Notes: generated by a model not told the origin, from the sequence alone. A stretch of 64,000 nt of DNA from Saccharum officinarum (GCA_020631735.1 CM036223.1:11471356-11535355), one strand, 5' to 3'. Counted from the stretch's first letter, positions 29,577-43,415 are shown. Numbers and translations are program-made.

Positions 29577-32500
29577 TTACATCTCCATGCCGTCCTGCGC
29601 CATATTCTGCAGATCCTCCTCAGTCAACAGCGTCTTCTTGCCACCGCTTCCCGTCTTGTCATATGGCTGTGCCATCCTCCGGAGAAACTGTTGCAGAGCA
29701 AGTGTTAGAGCATCACTATGACAAGCAACAGAGCAGGTTTGGTCGATGCTAGTGATAAAGAGAGACGAAAATGCTAACACTATGATACAAAGTTAAATAT
29801 ACAGTGCTATTCAAGCTGTTTTAGTATTCTTATATGTAGAGGGGAAGGAACCTTGTAAGTTGTGAACACCGAACCTGGTACTATAGCTTCTGGATGACAA
29901 TAAAATTGGCAGCAAATTGCTTTGCAAATCACAATAGCCAAAAGCAACAAAAGCTTCAAGGAACCAATCAAGGAAACAAATTTGTAAATCATACCTCACG
30001 AGCTATATGGAGAGCCATATCAGTGCTCAGATTTAGGTGCGCATCATGCAAATGCGAGAGTATCCACCCAGGCAACTTAGACCGTTTATCATGCCGACTG
30101 TATCTGTAAGCAAGAAAGGAATTTACCAAAGGTGAAACTTCACATAAAACATTAACACAGCAAGGAAATGAACACAACAAACAGCATTATGTGTCATGGA
30201 AGTATGGATGCAATTTTTCTGGAATTCAGATCTAAAAATAACTAAAACTAAGCTGTCTGCTTATGGTCCATAAGACCCAAAATAAAAGGAGTATGATATG
30301 CATAAAGGTCCATAACACATAAGTATCAAACCAAGCAATGGTTATTAAGAGAGTTGTTGGTGAAAAGAAACACAGTGACCAAATGCACATTTTTTAGTTG
30401 GAAAGTTCACGTTCATGCATAATTTTAATACTTCATAAGCATGTCACCTTTGCTGATATTGTAATAGAGGTTTAAACTAAAGCAGCTTGTTTCCAGATAC
30501 GTATATTGGAGTAATAAGATAGCACAAGATTAGAGCTGGTTCGTTAGCATACAACTATACATGCGGGGTTCTTGCTCAGCTATGCTAGAACTCAGTGCGT
30601 CAAGGCAGTAATCAAGTACCTCTTGTCAGCAAATATCATCATCCCATAATCAGCTTTGGAGCGAATCACACGGCCAACACATTGGGCTGCTTGCCTCTGA
30701 CATTAATGAGATTTCAAATTTATTTCAAGAAATTTTTTAGAAATATCTTGACAACATAAGAGATGACAATGAAAAGGAGTTGTTTTTCCTGAAAGTAATA
30801 ATGTTATTACCAAAGCATCAAATGTTAGGAAGTCACCCTCCTTTATCTGGAAAGTTTCCCGGAGGTACTCCAACCTAGCAAGCAATATCCTGAAAATCGT
30901 ATAGAGACAAAACAAAGGCAACTATTATGAAATCATTAAGCCACCACAAATTGCAACTGTGTACATGCATCAAACTACCTATACATACGAAGTAACTATA
31001 ACTTAGCACCAAAATCAAGGGGTAGAGAGGATTGAAGCTAAATGTGAACAGAACTTACCGGCTCAGTGTGTACTGGAAAGGAACACCAAACATGATAACT
31101 AATCTGCCATAGTGCCGATCAAAATCAATACCTTCAGCAACTTTGCCCCTGCATTAAGTGTTAGCAAGAGTGAAACTATAGCTTCCAATGGTGACAACAT
31201 TTTTTTTATCTATGTTACATAGTCACAGTCACATCACTGAATATTTAACATAACCAAAAATAAAATTAGGATATCGCAAATAATAAGGTGGACCAACCTG
31301 GCAACAGAGAAGAAAATGGCACCTCTTCCACAATCACATGCCTTTCTGTAGTTATCGAGAGCCAATGTTGTCTCAACGACATCTGGTGTTTCGATGAACA
31401 CTAATTTATGTTGCATGATGTCCTGCAAAACAGTAAGACCAGGTTTTCGTTATTGGAACTAATGTATATGTATCTTATCTGGGCTATAGAAAATTTACAG
31501 GTATTTCATTTTCATAACACAAATGACTAGCATATCTTTGTGGATAACAAAAATTTAGCACCAATGCCTGGCATATCTGTTTAGATAACAAAACTGCAGA
31601 TATGATAGATGTAATTCTTTGTCCAAAGACTAGATAGTATCTATTTAGTACCAAAGGTAAGACTTAAACCAACCTATGCTATGCATGTTGCTGATGTAAT
31701 AAATAACTCGGCAGTGTCTATACGAGTGCGATAGTACTGGTACATACTTTTAAGTCTTAATGCAACTTGAGACTCTTATTATCAATATAGATAGGTGGAT
31801 GGAAAATCCAGAACATGCAATGAAAATATGGCATTAGATGCTTAGACACCATTTCATATACTTACTATAAACCGATGGTGTTCCAGAGGACCTGCCCTGT
31901 TATCTAACAGATATGGACGATTTATGAACTTGGCCGAGTTGCATAGGTGTTACACGATTAGACCCATTCCTCACTGCCATATCTATATTTTATCTGAACT
32001 GTAGAGTTTATATGAGAGAAAAATATACAAGTGAAAGAAATAACCTGCAGAATTCCCATTTCGTGCCAGCTGTTGACAATGCCATCCATATAGGAATAAC
32101 TGACAAAAAAGCAAACTATGCCATCTGGAACAGCAGAAGCCATTTCTAGCAAGAGGCGGCCATAATTCCTCACAACACCAGGATCACTACGCATATCAAA
32201 CTTTGTACTCACAGGTAGCTGGTCACTGAAAATGATGGAATGATTGATGTTTACACAAAAGTGTACAATACTACCAGTAATATGAAATTTTGGAACCAAC
32301 TAAAGATGTCATAAAAGCTTAACATAAATGTCATATGATCCTTAGTCCTTAGGAATAAAAAGGTAGCCTGTATATGCAATACAGTGTTAGCATTTCCAAA
32401 TCTAAGAGTATGTTGGCAATGCTAACACTTAAAGACTTGGGCATACTACATTATTAAATTTTGAAATATGAAGTTCATGTGGGACCAGAACCACTCATAC

Positions 32501-34304
32501 CTTCCTCGAGTCAAGACCATGGGGCAAATACAATCTCTTGTTAAGGACATTGTGAAGCTTCTGCTTATGACAGGATTAAAATTCAAGAGACGAGGATAAA
32601 GATCTATTGGGCTGAGAGTTCCAGAAGTGATCACAACCGTTTCAAAACGATCAAAAACAGGTCTTATTGCGAGTGAAGCATCATGGCAACTCAGCTGCAA
32701 AACAGATGAGTTCATTAGTAGCACATTAAAGAAGCAGTAAGATCATCAAGAGTAGTCTGGGTACCTGAATAACAGGATCACGAATATCAGGCATTCTCTC
32801 ATCATATGGCTCTATTATAATAGAAAAGCCGCGTGTATAAGTTCCAATCAGTGTGGCAAAGTCACATATAGTCTGTATGTGCATGAACTCATCTGTATCA
32901 GTTATCTCTAATGTCATCATTAGGGAGTGTAGCCGGTCATAACAAAACCTTAGCATTTTTTGGTCGATTCCAGCCTGGGAATGGATTGAAGCAACAAAGG
33001 AAACAGGCATTTCATTCTCAACGTTTTCTGTATCAAGCCGGCCATCAAGGAATCTCACAAGCCTCCGCAAGACAGCAAGAAAGTGTTCAGCCCTCCTTAT
33101 GTTTCCAGGAACAGCTTCCTTCAGAATATCATCAGGCAAAGCCGGATTCGCGAGCCAGGCATCCGATACTTCATCACAAGAAGCACAATACTGTTAGGTA
33201 TCTGTAGAAGGCCATAGTTGACAGCGGGAAATGCAGTAATAGTGACAAAAGGCAGCGCTTACTTGGTAGATTTCCTCTCTGCGCCAGTCCATCCACCAGT
33301 CTGTTGTATTCAGCACGAAGCCTATTGGCATCGGTGGCCTTGAACCTTCCTACCAGATAAAGCAGTTAGCAAGCGAGCTTAATTACCCATCACAAAGTTG
33401 GATAACAGAACCTATCATTCAGCGACTATTATTAGTGGCTGAACTTCAGTATATCCAACAGTTGAGAGTAGTACTAGTACCTGTCGATCTCTTGCGAGAT
33501 GCGCCGCAGGTTTCGCTCAGCGCCTTCCAGCGTCTGCCTGCGGATGCTGACGCTCAGCGCCTCTATGCAGACATTGTCAATGTTGTGAGCCTCATCGAAC
33601 ACGACCACACACTCCTTCTGCATCTCCCTGGACACAATGCTGGCCACCTTGGGGTCGAGCAGGTACTGGTAGCTGTACACCACAACATTGGCGTACTTGA
33701 CCATCTGCCTGGCGAGGAAGTAGGGGCAGACCCGGCGCTCCCTCCCGAGCGCGCGGAGGTCGGCCAGGGTGTATACCCCGGGCGGCATGAAGGAGGCGAG
33801 GTCGCCGGCGGCAGCGGCCCGGTCGAACGTCTCGTAGAACTCGCAGAGCGGGGTGGAGTCCGGGTCGGAGGCGGCCTTCTCGCGGACCCAGGAAGCCGTG
33901 AGGCGGCGGCAGGCGGTGTCGACGGAGTCCCGGGCGGCGGCGGCGGACGCCTGCGGGTGGACGCAGAGGTTCTTGCGGGAGGAGAGGCCGAGCGCGAGGA
34001 GGGAGCGGGAGGCGGCGGGTGGGAGGTGGGCGAAGAGGAGGCGGAGCTCGGCGAGGGTCTTCTCCATCTCGTGCACGGTGCGGGTGCAGTAGATGAGGCG
34101 GAGCGGGCGGGACGGGTTGGCGAGGGAGTAGGAGGTGATGAGGGATATGAGCGCCGCCGTCTTGCCGGTGCCCGTGGGCATCTCCAGCAGAGCGTGCCCG
34201 CGCGCGTCGAGGGCGCGCTTCAGCTCCCCCATGTACGCGTGCTGCTCCGGGTAGATCGCCGCGTACGGGAAGTGCACGGGTAGGCCATCCAGGTCGAACC
34301 GCAT
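29577..34304 (-). CDS. XPD: XPD/UVH6 DNA helicase, TFIIH subunit (complete)
   Basis: 5'-3' Fe-S DNA helicase of TFIIH, which opens DNA in nucleotide excision repair and supports transcription initiation. Eleven exons on the minus strand: 34304-33481, 33345-33263, 33168-32765, 32694-32501, 32225-32045, 31422-31298, 31148-31059, 30889-30811, 30696-30620, 30103-29995, 29687-29577. All introns are GT-AG, phases agree, and the sum is 2277 nt = 758 residues, the usual plant length. Walker A MPTGTGKT is at residues 42-49, the Fe-S cysteines are C114, C132, C154 and C193, and the DEAH box (VFDEAHN) is at 237-240. Helicase motif VI ([10 protein letters not shown]) is in exon 9. The start at [14 protein letters not shown] is chosen because it matches the family N terminus; an in-frame ATG at 34418 would add 38 unrelated basic residues. 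Exon 1 is very GC-rich, as in many grass genes. No breaks are seen. Confidence 0.98.
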
Positions 34305-34620
34305 CGTGGGGCGGCGGGGGAAGGGCAGCCGCGGGCCGGGGGGACGCTGGAGTGGGAGGGTTTGATTCGCCGGAGAGGGGAGCCGGTGCCCGCGCCGCCG
34401 CCGCGGGGAGGAGAGCACGTGAGGTGCTGGAATGCCCCCGTGCGAGGAGACGCTGGTGGGCTCGTGACGAGTATAGACTTCTGGGTTGGGCCGCTACAGA
34501 GGAATCGCCTGCGGGCCTAAATTTCTTCCAAACTGGAGCATTGTTTTTTTCCGTTAATTTTTTTAGCTCGAGTCTCTCCTTGAGATGTGCCGCCAAATTG
34601 CTTCTAGCAGCTTACACACG
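34305..34620 (-). promoter_or_regulatory. XPD 5' leader and proximal promoter region
   Basis: GC-rich sequence directly upstream of the XPD start grades into AT-rich DNA at about 34530. No clear TATA box was found in the expected place; the assignment rests on position only. Confidence 0.4.
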
Positions 34621-35119
34621 ATGACGTCTACAAAATTTACGTAGTTTATTTAGGGAGGCTGAGTTCGATTTTTTTACGCCTTTACGGGTACATATTATTT
34701 TAATATTATTTTAATTTTAGATATGCAGAAAATTTTCTGTTTTATTAAATCGAATAAGCCGTTTTATTTTTTTATGTTTATATGTTTTTTTTCCTATATG
34801 CATCTAGATATAAGATATGTCTATATACATAGCAAAATTATATATCTAAAAAAATCAAACTATTTACGATTTGGAACGGAGGGGTATTTGTTAGGACAAT
34901 TCATGTCAAGACAGTCTCCGCTAATTGAGTAATAAGGAGAGCCATAGTGGTGCCAAACACCCTCTTTCGCTTAAAAAAAACAATCTTAAGTTCTTATGAA
35001 TGGTCAATCAATGACCATTCTGACCATTTTCAAGTTTTTCCCTTACACGCAACCACTACAAGAAGTGAAAAGACATGACATAAGCCACCAGAGCTTGTAC
35101 ATCAACACAGGATCTCTAT
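34621..35119. other. Intergenic, AT-rich, nothing recognised
   Basis: About 500 bp of low-complexity AT-rich sequence without coding or transposon signals. Confidence 0.5.
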
Positions 35120-35122
35120 TTA

Positions 35123-35387
35123 GCCCTTGTTTAGTTACCCCAATTCTCCAACAAATTCCACTATGCAAAAAGAAGATTCTCCGTCACATCAAAATATCGA
35201 CAAATGCATTGAGTACTAAATGTTGATGAAATCAAAAACTAATTGCACAGTTTTGTTGTACTTTGCGAGACGAACATTTTAAGCCTAGTTAGTCAAAATT
35301 TGGATAATTTTTACCAAATACAAACGAAATGCTACAGAAATTCTGATACAGTGTTTTTCTTCCCAATTCCGTGAACTAAACGAGGCC
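35123..35387. mobile_element. Tourist-like (PIF/Harbinger) MITE, 265 bp
   Basis: The left end reads gcccttgtttagtt and the right end, on the minus strand, ggcctcgtttagtt. It is flanked by TTA at 35120-35122 and 35388-35390. The interior holds gcgagacgaacattttaagcc, the usual core of this grass family. Non-coding. Confidence 0.85.
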
Positions 35388-35772
35388 TTAAGCGGACGAA
35401 TAAATGTATAGATCCTAACTGTGTTGAGCAACTAGTTTCAAAATTTCCTTAGAAAAAACTATTGCACTTGGCGGTTCTTTTTTGTTTATTTTTTGGGCAG
35501 TACAAACGTACTTATGTTAATCTCTTCGATGAGACTATCACTTGTTTATAAACTCTTGGAGGGGGGAGTCTGGAGTGGATCAGATCACCCGCTGACCCGC
35601 GTGTTCCACGGAACAGAATGCAGGGAGCCGGAACTTATCATCTTGGCTTATCAGTCATGGTACAATATTTTTCTCTCGCCACAAATCAGCTTTAGCCAGC
35701 TTATCAGCATCAGAAACCATCAGTCGAACAGCTCTGGCTCCACGGTCAGTATGTTGTCATGCTTGTACAGTT

Positions 35773-38700
35773 TTTTAGACCAATGACTTTTAGCCTAGCT
35801 TCTATTGAAAGCTTAAAAAATGTTCATGCTGGGGATACCAGCTTTACATAAAAGGATAACAGAAACGATAACAAACTCCACCACCATAACAGACTCCCAA
35901 CAAACGCAACACCACAACTCTTAGAGTTTCAAACTCAACAAAAGCCCAGCGATAGAGAGCTACCTAACATAAGATTATACAGAGATAACAAAAGACAGTC
36001 TCTAGGCATAGGTCACCATCTCATCAAGCCTTCCTTCAGCTTCGCCAACCAACTTTCCATCTTTGATCCATCCCTTTTGGCCATCTTGATCCACTGCTTC
36101 AAAAATCCAAAAGTTTTATAAGCTACTTGTTTGGGTGATTTGATTACAATGTTAGAAAAACTAGGTCATTTCTAGTTTTCCATAGCGACCACCCCACTGC
36201 CGCCATGACCCACCAACATAAACCTCTATCATTCCCTCCACAATTATTAATAAAGTCATGGAAACTACTGATAGAAGAGAGAGCTCGTTCCCAGCTTAGG
36301 CTGTCCCTGACCCAGCACCAAGTTGTCACTGCTATTGGACATTTGAACATCAAATGATCTACAGTCTCCTCTTTCAGGCAAAATTTGCAATCTTTAGAAC
36401 CATCCCAGTTCCTCCTCCTCAGTTGTTGAGTGGTTTAAATCCTGTTGTGCCATGCCATCCACAAGAAAAATTGCACTTTCATGGGGATTTTAGTATTCCA
36501 GATTTCCATCATCCTAGTGTCAATACCACCCCTCCCCCCAAAGTGATGAGCCAATATACACTTCTTGTAGAAAATTTGCCTGACTGTTCAAGCTTCCAAA
36601 GAACTCCATCATCTTCATCTGATAACTGCACGCCCTTCAATTTTGCCATTAGCTCTTTCCACTCATCCATCTCAGCTGCCCCAAAGCATCTTCTATAGCT
36701 AAAATTGCAATCGGCTTCCCCAGCAATCTGAACTGATATATCCTGATCATGACAGGTCTTATAGGTTTTAGGAAGCACACCGAGAGAGGACACTCTTCTA
36801 ACCAAACATCCTTCCAAAATCTGGTTTGTTTGCCACTTCTTACAATATGTCCTTTCCCTTTTTCATACCGCTTCTTAATAGCATGCAGACCTTGCCAAAA
36901 TTGAGAACTCCCCGCACCTTTATTTTGATAGAACCCTGCTCCTCTTAGATATTTTCTCCGCAATAGATTCATACATATACTCTCTTCACCACTTTCCAAT
37001 CTAAAAATCCATTTGCAAAGCAACGCAGTGTTCATGGCTCTGGTATCTATAAACCCAAGATCCCCAAATTCCTTAGGTTTATCGAAAGCATCCCATTTGA
37101 TCATGTGGTACTTTTTCTTATTGCCAATTCCTTCCCAAAAGAATTTTCCTCTACTAGTGTCAAATCTTTGATGGGTCCCTTCATACAACCAATAGAATCC
37201 CATTGTGTACTTAGGAATGCTAGTCAAACTGGAATTGATCAGGATAGATTTTCCCCCAGATGATAGATGCCCACACTTCCAAGTCTGTAATCTCTTTTCT
37301 ATCTTCACAGCCGAGTCACTCAGTTCGTCTTTACTTAGTCTCCTGTCACTTATTGGCAAACCTAAGTACTTCATAGGAAATGTGCCTAGCTTGCAGTTGA
37401 AGTGCTCTGCTACAATCTGTCCCTCCTCCACTGTCAGACCCATTGTGTACACCTCGCTCTTAGCATAATTGATCTTCATCCCCAACAATTCCTTGTAACA
37501 GAACAACAAAAATTTAAGGTTGGCAATGTCTAGATCAGCATATTGTAAAAAGAGAATGGTATCATTGGCATATTGAAGATGAGTAAGGCCCTCCTCCACT
37601 AACTCAGGCAACAAACCATGCACCACTCCTTTTTCTTTAGCCATATCCAACATCTCTGATAAAGCATTTGCTACGAGGTTAAATAACAGTGGAGACAGCG
37701 GGTCCCCTTGTCTCAAACCTTTGAAACTCCTGAAGTACTGACCCAGCTCTCCATTTAGATTTACTGCCACTTTCCCTCCTTGCACTACACTTAGCATCCA
37801 GTTAATCCATTTCTGGTCAAAATTTTTCCTCCTCAACACATCTTGTAGAAAATTCCAGTTGACTTTATCATACGCCTTTTTGAAATCTAACTTCAAAATG
37901 ATCCCTCTTTCCTTTTTCACCCTTAACTCATGTAGCACTTCATGCACTATTAATACTCCATCTAGAATGTATCTCTTTGGGATGAAAGCAGTTTGTGCTT
38001 CACTGATCACCTTACTTATCACAACATTTAGCCTAAGAGTAAGTACCTTGGTTATAATTTTATAAATAACATTCAGCAAGCAAATAGATCTATATTATCT
38101 TATGTTGTTGGCACCTTTCACTTTAGGCAAAAGCACTAGAATCCCATAGTTGAGCCTAGATAAATCTAACTGATCACTGTGTAAAAGCTGCAACATCTCC
38201 AAAAGATCATCCTTCGTCTGACCCCAGAAATTCTTGTAAAAGCTTGTAGATAAACCATCAGGGCCAGGTGTTGTATTTGTTTTCATTTGTCTGACAGCCT
38301 CCTCCAACTCAGCCATTGTAAAAGGTCTAACCAACCATTGATTGTCCTCCTCCACTACCCTTCCTCTGTTTCTCCAGAATTGATCACCTAGTTTAATCTT
38401 AGGATCAGGTTCACTCCCAAATAAATTCTTATATATCTTTTCAGCTCCTTTTTATCCTCTATAGTTCTGTCCTCCTCCACCAGATTTCTAATCAAGCATT
38501 TCCTTTTCCTTCCATTGGCAATGCCATGAAAATAACTGGTATTCGCATCACCTTTAAGTAACCAGTCCCCCCCTCTTCTTTGCCAAACCAACTCTTCTTT
38601 TTCATAAATCTTCATTAGCTCCTCTTCTTTCTCATATCTTTGCAACCATTCATTGTTGGATAAGATTCTACTTTCGGCTAATTTATCCCACTCCTCAATT

Positions 38701-39504
38701 CTCAACAGCAAGTCCTGTTTCATCTTCCTTTGATCACTGTCCCAATTCCTGCTCCAGCCTTTCATACTTCTCCTCGACGCACCAGATACTATATTCCAGT
38801 GATCTAAAATGTATTTCTTCCTTCTATGAGGCCATTTACTCTTCACCCAGTCGACAAAACCTTCTTGTAACAGCCAAGCATTTTCAAATCTGAAAATTCT
38901 GGACCTCACATGTCAGTTTCCACTAGTAGTGGATTGTGATCAGATCCTATTATGGTAAGGGATTGCGCAGTGGCTAATGGAAACTGGACTTCCCAGTCAG
39001 GAGAGAGAAAAACTCTGTCTAGAACTGCCATGAAAGGAGATTCTTGCTTGTTAGTCCAAGTGAAACTGCCCCCATGCCTATGCATCTCCCTCAGACCGGA
39101 GTCACTAACAAATTGGTTGAACAAGTTAACTAGGCTCATATTCACATTGCCATTTCACTTCTCAGAGCACTCTCTTACCATGTTAAAATCTCCTCCAACA
39201 AAGACAGGAACTTCTGAAGTGATTATCATTTCCATGAGCTCTTTGAGGAAATCTAGCTTCAGCTCTATTTGAACAGGGCCACATTAATCACACACCAGAC
39301 AAAACCTGACTCCCTGATCTTCAAAACGAAACCTTGGCAGTGCACCCCTTTTTTGTACTCCAAAACTTCCAGCAAATCATTATTAACACCCAAAAGCAAA
39401 CCCCCAGATCTTCCATCTGGAGCAATCCACTCCCATGACATGTCCTGTCCCCTTTCTAAACTAGACAATTCTCTTGAAGTAAACTTCTGTTTGATAGTCT
39501 CTCG
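35773..39504 (-). mobile_element. 5'-truncated L1-type LINE with 13-bp target duplication
   Basis: The 13-bp direct repeat tgcttgtacagtt lies at 35760-35772 and 39505-39517. On the minus strand the left copy follows a short A run, the expected 3' tail. The body is 3732 bp and encodes only the later part of ORF2, so it is 5'-truncated inside the endonuclease domain, typical of incomplete target-primed reverse transcription. A zinc-knuckle ORF1 is absent. Confidence 0.92.
36144..39468 (-). pseudogene. LINE ORF2 relic: endonuclease, reverse transcriptase, zinc-binding C terminus
   Basis: The reading passes through several frames: about 39468-39265 and 39145-38906 (end of the endonuclease; GGLLLG, FTWTNK, GSDHNP), 38909-38388 (linker), 38355-38095 (start of RT; TPGPDG), 38079-36649 (RT and C-terminal part) and 36353-36144 (W- and C-containing zinc-binding region). 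RT motifs are FKKAYDKV, LRQGDPLSPLLF and YANDTILF. The normal catalytic motif of plant L1 elements is YADD, so the first of the paired aspartates is Asn here. Frameshifts and that change show it is inactive. Confidence 0.93.
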
Positions 39505-39831
39505 TGCTTGTACAGTTGTACTGCATATAACTTGAGCTGTCGGTTTCCGATGCTAGATTGGGGGAAACCGCTTGTCCTTACATTGCAGAACAAAGGTTTG
39601 CCAATGCTTTCAACGGCAGTTCTGTGCTTTAACACAAAAAGAAAGGTTTACCAATGCTTGCTGATAGTACTAATAACCATTCAACGTTCGCTGGAGGGAG
39701 ATTTGGTAAAAGATGTCTTAGGGATGGAGAGATGTGTCTTGAAGGAAATGGGGTTTGTTTGCCACGTTAAGAACCCTCACAAAGTCACAAATTTATCCCC
39801 AGTTATATATATGCCGACGTACTTGAAGTGC

Positions 39832-39857
39832 CCAAGCTAGTTGCGCAACTAGCTTGG
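39832..39857. repeat. 26-bp perfect palindrome
   Basis: The half-site ccaagctagttgc is followed directly by its exact reverse complement with no spacer. It lies about 315 bp beyond the LINE target site. Confidence 0.95.
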
Positions 39858-41867
39858 AACCTTGCCTAACCCTGTGGGTTCTTTTTTTTTTGTGTGTGTG
39901 TGTATGTGAATGTGTATTAGGCACGATATTGAGTTCATTCTTTTCTCAAAAAACAAAAGACCCAGTTAATTCTGCTAGGTATGCTGTCATTCATTCTGTG
40001 GATACATGGGGGTGGTGATGGCCTTACTGTCATGGTGTCAATTTATAAGTGATAATGTTATAATTGCTTCACATTCTGTGATAGCATTGTCACAGTGCTG
40101 CGGCAACATTTTTGTGGAACATCGATTATTCCTGAATCCTTCATATACTGACGACCAATGCCACATCCTTTCTTGCAACAGTGAAATTGTTCCAATGTTG
40201 TCAACGTGTCGTCGAGCTAGTCTCTTGTCTGCTTCATGCTACAACCTATTACACATTCAGTTGCACTGTTCACGAGGCAGGCGTTTCAGTCAGTTCATTC
40301 TGCTCTTCTGAATGTCCGAGATCTCTAGCTAGTAACAACTCTATGAAGTTTCTAAAGAGGACCAACTTTGTTCTTTTTTTTTCCTTTTAGCTTGCGCAAA
40401 ACTTTATAAGAAATCACTAGCAAAAGTGCCCATGCGTTGCAATGGGGTCGTTATCGATTTCTAACTTTTGTCCCTCTCATTGTCTACATTCGGCGGTGGT
40501 CGCCTCGAGCTTGTCGTACGGTAGGCAGGGACAACGGCAACGCCAGTTGACTTTATTAGGTGGAGGCGAAGGCGCATTGAAGGTGCGACCGAGGTAAACT
40601 GCATGAGGATGGGTCATCATTTCGTGGATGCAACATGGGTGTACCAGAAGAGCCCCTCACCTGCCAAGGCTAGGGTCAAGGGCTTGACGGTCGCCATTGT
40701 CGATTAGACAAGGGGATAGGTAAGGCACTAATTTTTTTTTGGAGATCGGACACACAATTATGGTAGGGGAGGCCAATGGGTGCATGCTTTTTCTCTCTCC
40801 CTGGCGCTATTCTTCTTCCTCTTCTCTAGTGCCTTTCTTCTCTCCTAATGGCGGGCAGGCTGGCAGGCCTAGCGGCGTGCGACCGGTTAGGCAAAGCCAA
40901 GCAGCAGGCGAGGTCAGGCTCCTTCTGGTGAGATCCGGTCGTTTGCTCGTGTCGGCGGAGCAGCAACGGCGGAGGACGGGGGAGCGGTGGCTGCGGACGA
41001 AGTAGAAGCGATGCCACGGGAGGAGTAGAAGCGGCATGGCCGGTGGAGGAGTAGCGGCGGCAGACGTCATATTGTGGCGAGTGTGCAGCCTCAGGCGTAC
41101 ACGGGGCCATCTCCGACGGCCGGCGCTGGGCAGAGGAGGTGGTCGGCGAGGGCCTAGTGGCCACGGGCGCACGGCGGCATGGGGAGAAGAAGAAGATGAG
41201 GGCGATGAAAAGAAACAAAAAATGCGAGAAGAGATGGGGAACGATGCTGCTCGGCCTCAGGGGGAGTGGATAAAAAAGCGATTGACTTGTGGGTCCTACT
41301 AAACAATACCTAACGACGTTGAATCCACCATTACACAAAAAAAGACGTTGAATCCAACATCCATCGGGATCAATCTCGTTCCTTGTCAACCAAACAGAAA
41401 ATGGAGTCGTCCCGTCCCTAAAATCAGAGACGGGACCGTCCCACCCTACCTTGCTCCCAAACCAACGCTACCACACATGGTGTAGTAGAAATGGTTGAGT
41501 CTGTTCCTACTATTTTTTTAGTTGGATTCCTCACCATAACCTTTTTGCTTCTATTCTATTTCCTCGCTGGAGAAATAGAAAAATGATACCGAAGTTAATT
41601 TACCTAGACTACATGTCTTACTGTCTAATTATTTGGTTTTTGGAGCCGATTGTTTTCTGCGATCAAATCTAGTGCCCCAGGTGACACAATGTGTTCTTCT
41701 TTTTTTTAAAAATGCTATGTCGCGTGCTATTGATATAGAAGATGAACGCAATTGTATTTAGAAGGAATCTGTAACCTTTTAGAACTTATTTCTTAGTATT
41801 ATCTTATTCTTTACTTTTTTTCTTTTATATAAAACTAGTCAATGCCCGTGCATTGCCACGGGTGACA

Positions 41868-42076
41868 AAAATATGTTAATCCAATTTGTTGCTCCCATAA
41901 GAAGGGTTTCGAAACAATGTTGGCATCAATAACGAAGTTAAAGAGACACATGATTTATTAATTTGCTATGGATGATAAAACTATGTTACTCTAATTTGTT
42001 GCTCCCATAAGAAAGGTTTTTGAAACAATGTTGGCACCAATAATGAAGTTAAAGAGACACATGATTTATTAATTTG
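41868..42076. repeat. Tandem duplication, period 110 bp
   Basis: The block containing ttgttgctcccataagaa, aacaatgttggca and gacacatgatttattaattt occurs twice with a spacing of 110 bp and a few substitutions. Non-coding. Confidence 0.9.
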
Positions 42077-43415
42077 CATTACTGGAATAGGTAGAAATAA
42101 AATGTTAATCAAACTATATAAGGCAATGCAGCCTTGTTGAAATCCGCCAAAATGGAACATCAATCAAACTATATGACAGTTTGCGGCACCGCTTTGCGAC
42201 AGCAACAACAACACTAATCAGCATTCCACGAAACGCGTCGTTCTCAAGCTCCTCAAGCTCCTGAACCCCGGCTATGGTAGTCCCTGCAGGAGAAGTGATC
42301 TGATCTTTTCAGGGCGTGATTGGTTAGGTGGATCTGGCTGAGGAGCAGAACCAGGCCGAGCAAAGTAGTACACAAGTTGGTGCTGGGGAAAAAGTAGAAA
42401 AAAAAAGTCTCTCAGTACTACATCCAACAAAAAACATGTATACAATACAGTAGCAAAGTAGAATGCACACATCCAAACGTACATGGGGCTCCCTCATGTA
42501 TAGCATCAATATGTGGTTTCATAACATCAAATTGCCCAGCAAAATTAGAGCTCACAGTCCCAAACATTGTTTTGTTCAAATGCAAAAAGCTCACAAATGA
42601 AGCTAGCAACTCAGAAATCTAGTTCACTTAGAATTTCGACATGGCTCTAGTGACCAACCAGTCTTCCTAAAACAAATTAAGCTGAAAATTTCATTTATAG
42701 TTGACAGTTGCAACTTCCAACAAGTAGTGGAAATGGAAAAATAAAATATAGCTTACTGTATGTGGTACACTACCACTCAGCAGTTGGCCATATTCAGTGA
42801 CCTGATTATTTTGTGACGCAATAGTTCTCACAAACAACAATATCTAACATACCATGCTTCCGTGCTTTAAATATACACTTTACCGTTCTTTTCAAGTAAA
42901 TGAGTTAATATGCTTATACCTCTAAGAACAAAATTGTTCCATGGTCAAAGCCTACCAAAGCATGTTTCTGCAGCAAGTCCTTATTGAGCCATGCTGCTGT
43001 TCACGATGTGACAATATGTTAGTCCAGATTAAAAGCTGCTATTAAAAACCAAATAGGATAAAATAGAAAAATGGACAAAGAAGCATGCAACTCAACGTTT
43101 GAAAGGTAAAGAAATTAATTTGATTATGTCCTACCAAACAGTAATCAACACAAAATGACATTTTGGGCACACATATAAGAATTAGCATAACTAGAAGACA
43201 TTTCATAATTCATAAGCAATGATATGATTATAGGTTTATAGTAAACAATTATTATTATTTAGAAAGACAAAGAAACAATTATGACGGATCACGGATATGG
43301 CGAGCGTGAGCACCTGGTGGTGGATCCTAACGTTGACCCAGGCACCTGTGGCTCTGTAAGTTTCAGTGGTTTGGCATTTTTACAAACACCCAGTGGGCAT
43401 GCTATTATCGCCGGA

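Larger units (their letters stand above)
39518..43026. other. Intergenic, repeat-rich, no gene supported
   Basis: This contains a perfect palindrome (39832-39857), a 110-bp tandem duplication, a GC-rich stretch at about 40840-41250 with overlapping unrecognised frames on both strands, and two copies of a motif like actagnnaatgcccgtgc (near 40420 and 41835). None of the open frames resembles a known protein or shows splice structure. Confidence 0.5.

Noticed and set aside
33435..34283. 282-codon plus-strand frame opposite XPD exon 1
   Set aside because: It is the complementary-strand shadow of a GC-rich exon whose minus-strand protein is clearly XPD.
34305..34418. Upstream in-frame ATG that would lengthen XPD by 38 residues
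   Set aside because: The family N terminus begins at MRFDL; the extension is basic and low-complexity and looks like leader sequence.
40807..41389. 121- and 187-codon minus frames near 41000
   Set aside because: They are low-complexity Pro, Arg and Ser translations of a GC-rich repeat region with no splice or domain evidence.
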